Notes under the pieces: generated by a model
What the model was told of the DNA's origin: nothing
The model's input: only the letters and a program-made list of their open reading frames with translations
The model's database searches: none
Assembly: GCA_030731695.1 (NCBI GenBank)
Contig: JANQTK010000074.1
Span: forward strand, 1 to 6,433
Source: Polaribacter sp.
Lineage (GTDB): Bacteria; Bacteroidota; Bacteroidia; Flavobacteriales; Flavobacteriaceae
Reading direction: 5' to 3'
Length of the DNA stretch: 6,433 bases
Part shown: in pieces, positions 1 to 5,487 of the stretch
Numbering within the stretch: position 1 is the stretch's first letter
How the letters are laid out: every line of letters starts with the position of its first letter
Translations under genes and position numbers: made by a program

Positions 1-327
1 TTAACCATTGAATCTGAGAAACCAAAAAGTTTTGCGTATTGCAGCGATACCTGTTTTTTGCCATCCATAATTCCAATTATTAAAGAGGCAGATTTGTTGT
101 ATCATGAAGCCACTTTTTTATCTGACAAAGAAGATTTAGCAATAAAAACTTTGCATAGTACTGCAAAACAAGCAGCAACTATTGCCAAAGAAGCCAATGT
201 AAAACAACTTATTTTAGGCCATTATTCTGGCAGATATAAAAATATCGAATTGTTTAAAGAAGAAGCAAAATCAATTTTTAATGAAACATTTCTTGCTGAA
301 CCTGGAAAAATTATAGAAATTGTTTAA
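1..327 (+). CDS. rnz: Ribonuclease Z, C-terminal part (5' end outside window)
   Basis: RNase Z is the metallo-beta-lactamase-fold endonuclease that removes the 3' trailer from tRNA precursors in the cytoplasm. The reading frame is open from base 1 and ends with TAA at 325-327, giving 108 residues, about the last third of a protein that is usually about 300 aa. Visible family marks, numbered within the fragment, are YCSDT at 13-17, whose Asp matches the zinc-ligand Asp of the family; HEATF at 35-39; HST at 52-54 followed by the AKQAATIAKEANVKQLIL helix and strand; and GHYSGRY at 73-79, matching the family H-[FIY]-S-x-R motif whose His binds zinc. A TTG at 58 could be mistaken for a start, but conserved sequence (SFAYCSDT) continues upstream of it in the same frame, so the gene begins before the window. 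Identity as RNase Z is secure; the N-terminal HxHxDH motif is not in view. Confidence 0.93.
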   Translation, partial: LTIESEKPKSFAYCSDTCFLPSIIPIIKEADLLYHEATFLSDKEDLAIKTLHSTAKQAATIAKEANVKQLILGHYSGRYKNIELFKEEAKSIFNETFLAEPGKIIEIV

Positions 328-340
328 ACCATTTTAAATT

Positions 341-1105
341 ATGACTAACATCAATACAGTTTATAAGGAAATATTTAGTTCTTATCCAAATATTGAAGTT
401 AAAGATCATATAAAAAAACTTATTGAACTTGATTCTTACTATCCTTACAACACTACTTTTTTTTGCATCACCAATACTGTAAATCAGAATTTTGAATATG
501 TAAGTAAAAATTTTACGGCATGCACAGGGTTATCAAGAGATGAAATGGTTCAGGGTGGCATGAATTTTTTTTGGTCACTATTTCATCCTGAAGACATAAA
601 TCTTTGGTTGGAATGCCTAAAAGATTTGATGGTTTTCACAATGAATAATTTGAACGATGAGCAACGTAAAAGAATGAGTTATACTTGGAATTACAGAATA
701 AAAAATGCCAAAGGAAAATATATAAGCATCATTCAAAATACAACACCTCTTCAGTTTGATAATCAAAACAAACCAATTATTGGGCTTGCGCACTACACTG
801 TTCTTAACGAAGATTTAAAAATGGATATTTGCGCAAGTGCAAAATATCTAAATCAAAATAATGAATACGAAACGCTTTACTACAAAAATATATCTAGCCA
901 AAATTTGTTAGATGTAATAAGTAACAGAGAAAGAGATATTATAAGATTATTATTACTTCAAAAAACAAGTATAGAAATCTCCGAAAGTTTACATATTAGT
1001 AAACATACAGTTGACACTCATAGAAGAAATATTTTAAAAAAATTACAAATGAGTTCTACTTTTGAATTGGAAAATTACTTCAAAAACAACCGAAATTTAA
1101 TTTGA
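341..1105 (+). CDS. PAS-like domain / LuxR-type HTH transcriptional regulator
   Basis: This is a probable cytoplasmic, ligand- or signal-responsive DNA-binding regulator of 254 aa. The C-terminus (about 190-248) is a LuxR/GerE-type helix-turn-helix: the SNRERDIIRLLLLQKTSIEI stretch (194-213) corresponds to the usual 'LTxRExEVLxLxxxGxSxxEIA' start, and ISKHTVDTHRRNILKKL (219-235) is the recognition helix region. Residues about 38-155 read like a PAS sensor: a strand with FEYVSKNFTACTGLSRDEM (51-69), FHPEDINLW (81-89), a YTWNYRIKNAKGKYISI strand pair (114-130), and a closing IIGLAHYTVL strand (146-155). No receiver domain, signal peptide or membrane segment is visible, so it is not a standard two-component response regulator. 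The start is fixed by an in-frame TAA at 335-337, just upstream of the ATG. It lies 13 nt after rnz and is probably cotranscribed with it. Its signal and targets cannot be told from sequence. Confidence 0.85.
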   Translation: MTNINTVYKEIFSSYPNIEVKDHIKKLIELDSYYPYNTTFFCITNTVNQNFEYVSKNFTACTGLSRDEMVQGGMNFFWSLFHPEDINLWLECLKDLMVFTMNNLNDEQRKRMSYTWNYRIKNAKGKYISIIQNTTPLQFDNQNKPIIGLAHYTVLNEDLKMDICASAKYLNQNNEYETLYYKNISSQNLLDVISNRERDIIRLLLLQKTSIEISESLHISKHTVDTHRRNILKKLQMSSTFELENYFKNNRNLI

Positions 1106-1172
1106 AAATTACTCATATTGAGTATTGTAAGCATTCTTTTAATAATTTAAGTTTGTAGGAGCTAACCAACAA

Positions 1173-1282
1173 AAGTAGGCTGAATTGACTTTTACATCAG
1201 GTTATTTTATAAATAATTATCTGAACAACTTATTTTGAAAAAGAAGAAAAAAAATCCTCCAATTTGTCAATTCAGTTTACTT
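1173..1282. repeat. Imperfect 17-bp inverted repeat enclosing 76 bp
   Basis: The arms are 1173-1189 and 1266-1282. They match at 15 of 17 positions, including an unbroken 10-bp core CTGAATTGAC / GTCAATTCAG (1180-1189 / 1266-1275). The two differences are G-to-A changes, which become G-U wobble pairs in plus-strand RNA but C-A mismatches in minus-strand RNA. The right arm ends one base before the stop codon of the minus-strand CoA-binding gene. The enclosed 76 bp are AT-rich and contain a small AT hairpin (TTATTT / AAATAA at 1202-1216) and a purine-rich tract (about 1235-1253). No target duplication or open reading frame is evident. It could be a 3'-UTR structure of the upstream regulator transcript, a decayed miniature element, or chance. 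The rest of the 1106-1283 spacer shows only a weak 6-bp hairpin around 1110-1124. Confidence 0.5.
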
Positions 1283-1283
1283 C

Positions 1284-1649
1284 TTAGAAATACTCATCAA
1301 TTGATATCAAAACTAGCGTACAAGCAACCTCTGCTTTGATATTATTTGATTCTAAAAGCTGTACAAATTCATCATTTTCTGCACCAGGATTAAAAATAAC
1401 TCTTCTTGGTTTTAAAGAAATTACATACTCATAAAAATCTTTTTGTCTTTCTGGATTTAAATACAAGGTAACAGTATCAATATCTTGATATTCTTTTCTC
1501 TCATCATCAATTTTCACACCTAAAACGGTTCCTTTTTTTTGCCCAAGTGCAACTACTGAATAGTTTTTATCAAGCAATCTTTTAATGGCAATATTTGAGT
1601 ATCTATTGGGATTTAATGATGCTCCAAGAACTAAAGTTACATTTTTCAT
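1284..1649 (-). CDS. CoA-binding domain protein (CoA_binding_2 / YccU-like)
   Basis: This is a 121-aa single-domain Rossmann-type protein of the small CoA-binding family. It begins with VTLVLGASLNPNRYSNIAIK (4-23), the glycine-containing nucleotide-binding loop plus the N-x-R-x-S segment typical of the family, followed by a helix and the strand SVVALG (31-36). VIFNPGAEN (84-92) occupies the place of the family's 'LQxGxxN/E' loop, and EVACTLVLIS (107-116) the place of the final strand with a conserved Cys. Length is close to the usual 120-140 aa. Members are assumed to bind CoA or a similar nucleotide, but the biological role is generally unknown. It is monocistronic, convergent with the PAS-LuxR gene and divergent from the outer-membrane receptor gene 95 bp away. 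A perfect TATATTTG -7 box lies about 38 bp upstream of its ATG. The family assignment is fairly sure; the function is not. Confidence 0.8.
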   Translation of the reverse strand: MKNVTLVLGASLNPNRYSNIAIKRLLDKNYSVVALGQKKGTVLGVKIDDERKEYQDIDTVTLYLNPERQKDFYEYVISLKPRRVIFNPGAENDEFVQLLESNNIKAEVACTLVLISIDEYF

Positions 1650-1687
1650 ACTGTTAATAAAGAGTTAAAGAATAATAATACTTGTAA

Positions 1688-1722
1688 CAAATATACTAAA
1701 TAGGTTGTCTATAATACATCAA
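1688..1722 (-). promoter_or_regulatory. Putative promoter of the CoA-binding protein gene
   Basis: Read on the minus strand, 1695-1688 is TATATTTG, a perfect match to the Bacteroidota -7 consensus TAnnTTTG. A TTG that could serve as the -33 element lies at 1722-1720, with 24 nt between the boxes, one more than the commonly quoted 17-23. The predicted transcript would start near 1681, leaving a leader of about 32 nt before the ATG at 1649. The -7 box is convincing and the -33 box is weak. Confidence 0.5.
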
Positions 1723-1744
1723 CCAAAAAACAAAAATAAACTTA

Positions 1745-4225
1745 ATGAAAAATTTAGTATGCTTTGTTATACTTGCTATAACATCAACCATTTCTTTTGC
1801 ACAAATGCCAAAATCTGCATTGTCTAAACCTGGTTCTATTTCAGGAAAAGTGATTGACAATGCCACCAAACAAGAATTGCCTTATGTGAATATTGTTGTA
1901 AAAGACATGTCAAAAAAAATCATAACAGGAGGAATCACTGACGAAAAAGGTACTTTTATTGTAAAAGATTTACCCGAAGGAAAAAGTCTTATTGAAGTTC
2001 AATTTATTGGATATAAAACTTTTAATAAAGAAATTTCTATTACAGATAAAAACAAAAACATCAACCTTGGGACAATTTCTCTTTCTGAGGAAAGTGCCGA
2101 ACTTGACGAAGTAGTAATTAGATCAGAAACATCTACAGTGGTTCAAAAAGTTGACCGAAAAGTTATCAATGTTGGAAAAGATTTAACAGCTGCAGGAACT
2201 ACAGCATCAGAATTATTAAACAATATTCAATCTGTAAGTGTTGATAGTCAAACAGGGCAAATAAGTTTGAGAGGAAATGCTAACGTAAGAGTTTTAGTTG
2301 ATGGCAGACCAACCAATGTTCCAATTGCGCAATTACTAAGACAAATTCCATCAACTTCTATCAAAAGTATTGAGTTGATTACGAATCCGTCAGCAAAATA
2401 CAATCCTGATGGAATGAGTGGAATTATCAATATCATTCTCAACAAAAATGCTAATATGGGGTTTAATGGCTCAATAGATTCTGGAATTACTGCAGGTCAT
2501 TACGTTCGTTATAACGCATCAACAAACATGAATTATAAAACAGGAAAAGTAAACTTTTTCGCGAATTATGGCCATAATAGCGGTGATAATTATAACTATG
2601 GTTATGTGGAAAGACCTGGAGTTAACAATCAAGATTTTATTTTTGTGAATGACAATCGATCTAATTTGATAAAATTTGGAGCAGATTTATTCATCAACGA
2701 AAAAAATACACTTTCTGTTTACACAACTCAAAATTGGTTTAATGGATTTGCAAGTGGTAGAGCATTGATCAAAGATGTAAATGGAAATGTAATTATCAAT
2801 GCACCTAACACTCAAGATAATTCATCTCCAACAGGAACGTATAACCTAAATTATAAAATTGATTTTGCTAAAAAAGATCACAATTTAGAGTTTGAAGCTA
2901 CGTATTCAAATACAGATGGAACAAACTTTTTAAACAATTTGAACTTATTGCAAAATTCATCTGATTTTGATTATGAAGTGTATAATTATTACAACAATAT
3001 CAACACAAAAAATAGCAATTCTCAGATAAATATTGATTATACAAACCCTTTATCAGAGAAAACAAAATTGGAATTGGGATTGGAATTCAGAGGTGATAAT
3101 ACTGATAACATCAATCTAACAAATCAAGAAGTTTACACAATTGATAATAATAACAATGTCAATGGTACTGATTTAATTGGAAGTTCTGATTTTGATTTTA
3201 AAAGAAAAATCTATTCAGCTTATACCAATTACGAAACGAGTTTTGATAAATTCACGATGCAATTGGGTGCTCGTTTAGAAAATTTTGTGGTTGATGGTGT
3301 TTTTAAAAGATACACAGACGAAACTAGAAATACGTTGAATGATACTGAAAATGTATCTCAAGATTTATTGAATATTTATCCTTCTGCATTTTTTACATAT
3401 AGTCCATCTGAAAAAAATCAATGGCAATTAAGTTACAGCAGAAGAATTGACAGACCAAATATTCAACAAGTAAATCCGATTAGAGAATGGAGTACACCTT
3501 TAATTGTATCAGTTGGAAATGCTGATTTAAGACCTCAATTCACCAATTCTTATGAATTAAATTATACAAGACAAATCAAAGGTGGGAATATTACACTTGG
3601 AACTTTTTACAGAAAAATAAACGATGTAATTTCAAGAATTACCAATGAAGATCCAGCAAATCCTGGAGTTGGACAAATATTAAGTTTTACCAATTTTAGT
3701 GATACTGATGCTTATGGCCTTGAATTTTCAGCGAATTTTAAAATGAATAATTGGTGGAGAGTAAATTCGAGTATGGATTTCTATTCGCAAGAGCAATTAG
3801 GAAACATCAATAATTTAAATGGAAATCCTCAACAACTTTCAGTACAAAATAATGTTTTTAATGCTAGAGTAAGTAACAGTTTTACAGCATCTAAAAATGT
3901 GCGTTTGCAATTATTTGCCATGTACAGAGGCCCACAAAAAGATATTCAGTGGGATGTTGAAAATATGTGGATGATCAATGCAGGTGCAAGTTGGACTGTA
4001 TTGAAAGGAAAAGGAACTGTAAACTTTAGAATAAATGATATTTTTCAGGGTATGAAATTTGCTTTTAATTCTGCAAATCCATTTGTTCAAAATGGGCAAT
4101 TCAATTGGGAAAGCAGAACTACTTTCTTAGGGTTTAATTACAATTTTGGTGGCGGAAACAACAAAGCAAAACAGCGAAGAAATAGAGACAATAATGAAAA
4201 AGATGGTGGTGGTGGATTTTTTTAA
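1745..4225 (+). CDS. TonB-dependent-receptor-like outer membrane beta-barrel protein
   Basis: An 826-aa outer-membrane protein, presumably a gated importer or envelope receptor with unknown substrate. Residues 1-19 form a signal peptide (KN, hydrophobic core, cleavage likely at SFA-Q). Residues about 31-115 are a CarboxypepD_reg-like domain (SISGKVIDNATKQELPYVNI, then GTFIVKDLPEG and IEVQFIGYKTF). AELDEVVIRS (118-127) is the usual LDEVVV-like linker where the TonB box sits in this phylum. Residues about 130-235 are a plug domain, with VRVLVDGRPT (181-190) and IKSIELITNPSAKYNPDGMSG (206-226). The rest is a barrel of alternating aromatic strands of the OMP_b-brl_3 type, with YSRRIDRPN as a typical motif. 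The last strand, FLGFNYNF, is followed by a 20-residue tail, basic then acidic, ending GGGGFF. No SusD gene is adjacent, so this is not a SusC/SusD pair. It appears monocistronic, with its own terminator. I see no good TAnnTTTG box upstream. Confidence 0.88.
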   Translation: MKNLVCFVILAITSTISFAQMPKSALSKPGSISGKVIDNATKQELPYVNIVVKDMSKKIITGGITDEKGTFIVKDLPEGKSLIEVQFIGYKTFNKEISITDKNKNINLGTISLSEESAELDEVVIRSETSTVVQKVDRKVINVGKDLTAAGTTASELLNNIQSVSVDSQTGQISLRGNANVRVLVDGRPTNVPIAQLLRQIPSTSIKSIELITNPSAKYNPDGMSGIINIILNKNANMGFNGSIDSGITAGHYVRYNASTNMNYKTGKVNFFANYGHNSGDNYNYGYVERPGVNNQDFIFVNDNRSNLIKFGADLFINEKNTLSVYTTQNWFNGFASGRALIKDVNGNVIINAPNTQDNSSPTGTYNLNYKIDFAKKDHNLEFEATYSNTDGTNFLNNLNLLQNSSDFDYEVYNYYNNINTKNSNSQINIDYTNPLSEKTKLELGLEFRGDNTDNINLTNQEVYTIDNNNNVNGTDLIGSSDFDFKRKIYSAYTNYETSFDKFTMQLGARLENFVVDGVFKRYTDETRNTLNDTENVSQDLLNIYPSAFFTYSPSEKNQWQLSYSRRIDRPNIQQVNPIREWSTPLIVSVGNADLRPQFTNSYELNYTRQIKGGNITLGTFYRKINDVISRITNEDPANPGVGQILSFTNFSDTDAYGLEFSANFKMNNWWRVNSSMDFYSQEQLGNINNLNGNPQQLSVQNNVFNARVSNSFTASKNVRLQLFAMYRGPQKDIQWDVENMWMINAGASWTVLKGKGTVNFRINDIFQGMKFAFNSANPFVQNGQFNWESRTTFLGFNYNFGGGNNKAKQRRNRDNNEKDGGGGFF

Positions 4226-4240
4226 TATTTGAATTAATTA

Positions 4241-4270
4241 AAAAATCCGAGATTTTCATCTCGGATTTTT
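4241..4270. terminator. Bidirectional intrinsic terminator
   Basis: A perfect 12-bp stem (4241-4252 pairing with 4259-4270, core ATCCGAGA / TCTCGGAT) closes a 6-nt loop TTTTCA. It is followed by a T-run (4266-4273) on the plus strand and by A-run 4240-4245, which reads as T-run on the minus strand. It sits 15 nt after the stop of the outer-membrane receptor gene and about 20 nt after the stop of the convergent fabH-like gene, so it can end both transcripts. Confidence 0.92.
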
Positions 4271-4290
4271 TTTATTTATGTAAATCCTTT

Positions 4291-5298
4291 TTACCAACGA
4301 ATTACCACACTTCCCCACGTAAATCCACTTCCAAAAGCAGCTAAAACAACCAAATCATTGTCTTTGATTTTTCCTTGTTCCCAAGCTTCTGTTAAAGCAA
4401 TAATTACGGATGCAGCTGTAGTATTACCATATTTCATGATATTATTGTGCACTTTGTCATCAGATAATTGAAATTTTTTCTGAATAAATTGAGCGATTCT
4501 CAAATTTGCTTGATGCGGAATCAGCATGTCAATGTCTTCTTTTTTCAAATTGTTTGCTTCCAAACCTTCTTCAATTGCCTCAGAAAAACGCACAACAGCA
4601 TGTTTAAAAACAAATTGTCCATTCATATAAGGAAAATATGATTGATCTTCAGGATCATTAGCTGCCAAAATTTCTGGAACCCATCTCCCTGTTGAAGGTC
4701 CATCTAACATTAATTCTCTAGCATATTTACCTTCAGAATGTAAATGAGATGACAAAATTCCTTTTCCTTTTGCTGAACTTCTTGATAAGATTGCTGCTCC
4801 TGCTCCATCTCCAAAAATTACGGTAACATTTCTTCCTCTAGTTGAACGTTCTAAACCACCTGAATGATTTTCAGAACCAATCACTAAAATATTTTTATAC
4901 ATTCCTGTTTTGATAAATTGATCAGCCACAGACAAAGCATATACAAATCCTGAACATTGATTTCTAATATCTAAAGCTCCAATTGTTGGCATATCTAACA
5001 TATCTTGCACACGAACTCCTCCACCAGGAAAATACATATCTGGACTTAAGGTTGCAAAAATGATAAAATCGATATCATCTTTAGTCAATCCTGCTCTTTC
5101 AATGGCTATTTTTGAGGCTTTTACAGCCATAGTAGATGTATTATCACCTGTTTTTGGGTCAATCCATCTTCGCTCTTCAATGCCTGTTCGTTCTTGAATC
5201 CATTCATCAGAAGTTTCCATAAATGCTTTTAAATCATTATTTGTAACAACGTTTTCAGGAACGTAATAACCAAGACCTGTGATTTTTGAATTATACAT
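4291..5298 (-). CDS. fabH: Beta-ketoacyl-ACP synthase III (FabH family)
   Basis: KAS III enzymes condense an acyl-CoA starter with malonyl-ACP to begin fatty-acid synthesis in the cytoplasm. The protein is 335 aa (usual 310-340). The thiolase-fold catalytic triad is complete: Cys115 in NQCSGF, His262 in PHQANLR, Asn292 in YGNTTAAS. The N-terminus has ITGLGYYVPENVVTN (6-20) and SDEWIQERTGIEERR (30-44), and the C-terminus has AFGSGFTWGS (321-330). The start chosen is the ATG at 5298-5296. The frame is open 59 codons further upstream, but that stretch is not FabH-like and contains a good promoter (5343-5374), so it cannot be translated from that promoter. TLSPDMYFPGGG (83-94) and about 15 extra residues around 200-222 (GRWVPEI to YFPYMNG) differ from E. 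coli FabH. This gene stands alone rather than in a plsX-fabH cluster and may be a second paralog, perhaps with other starter preference; that is inference. Confidence 0.92.
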   Translation of the reverse strand: MYNSKITGLGYYVPENVVTNNDLKAFMETSDEWIQERTGIEERRWIDPKTGDNTSTMAVKASKIAIERAGLTKDDIDFIIFATLSPDMYFPGGGVRVQDMLDMPTIGALDIRNQCSGFVYALSVADQFIKTGMYKNILVIGSENHSGGLERSTRGRNVTVIFGDGAGAAILSRSSAKGKGILSSHLHSEGKYARELMLDGPSTGRWVPEILAANDPEDQSYFPYMNGQFVFKHAVVRFSEAIEEGLEANNLKKEDIDMLIPHQANLRIAQFIQKKFQLSDDKVHNNIMKYGNTTAASVIIALTEAWEQGKIKDNDLVVLAAFGSGFTWGSVVIRW

Positions 5299-5342
5299 AT
5301 TTATAGATTGTAAAAATTTAGTTATCTGTAATTTATTACTAA

Positions 5343-5374
5343 CAAAAGTAGTAATTAAATAATAGGTTTGCAAA
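5343..5374 (-). promoter_or_regulatory. Bacteroidota housekeeping promoter of fabH
   Basis: Read on the minus strand, the -33 element TTTG lies at 5374-5371 and the -7 element TACTTTTG, a perfect TAnnTTTG match, at 5350-5343, separated by 20 nt, which is inside the expected 17-23 range. Transcription would start near 5337, giving a leader of about 38 nt before the ATG at 5298. This position also rules out the longer upstream reading frame as the real N-terminus. Confidence 0.72.
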
Positions 5375-5407
5375 ACAAAAAAACAAGCCTCTTTAACTAA
5401 AAAAATC

Positions 5408-5420
5408 TGACATGTTGTCA
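5408..5420. promoter_or_regulatory. Palindrome TGACATGTTGTCA upstream of htpG, candidate operator
   Basis: A perfect 5-bp inverted repeat TGACA / TGTCA with a 3-nt centre, ending 67 bp before the htpG ATG at 5488. It is not the CIRCE element bound by HrcA. Downstream, the htpG leader has no perfect TAnnTTTG box; the nearest is TTTTTTTG at 5439-5446 (one mismatch), and the TTG at 5415-5417, inside the palindrome, is 21 nt from it and could be its -33 element. An operator role is inference from position and symmetry. The palindrome is short enough that chance cannot be excluded. Confidence 0.4.
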
Positions 5421-5487
5421 TTCTTAAACCTTTGGTATTTTTTTTGACTAGAAAAGATTGAATATTAATTAACAAACTATATACATT

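Noticed and set aside
457..572. Two 8-T homopolymer runs (457-464 and 565-572) in the PAS-LuxR gene, possible phase-variable slippage
   Set aside because: Runs of this length occur elsewhere in this AT-rich window (for example in the CoA-binding gene and near 5438-5445), and the frame is intact; no other sign of phase variation.
1108..1126. Small hairpin ACTCA-TAT-TGAGT just after the PAS-LuxR stop as a terminator
   Set aside because: The stem is only 6 bp, AT-rich, and lacks a following T-run.
1246..1253. A-run that reads as T8 on the minus strand, as terminator of the CoA-binding gene
   Set aside because: No stable GC-containing stem precedes it on the minus strand.
2248..2445. 65-codon reading frame on the minus strand inside the receptor gene
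   Set aside because: It is antisense to the well-conserved plug domain, has no recognisable motif, and is fully explained as a shadow of the plus-strand gene.
3911..4099. 62-codon reading frame on the minus strand inside the receptor gene
   Set aside because: It is antisense to the barrel coding sequence, with no start context or protein family features.
1745..4225. SusC-type nutrient receptor of a polysaccharide utilisation locus
   Set aside because: No SusD-like gene or carbohydrate-active enzyme is adjacent; the protein is shorter than most SusC proteins and ends with the OMP_b-brl_3-type tail.
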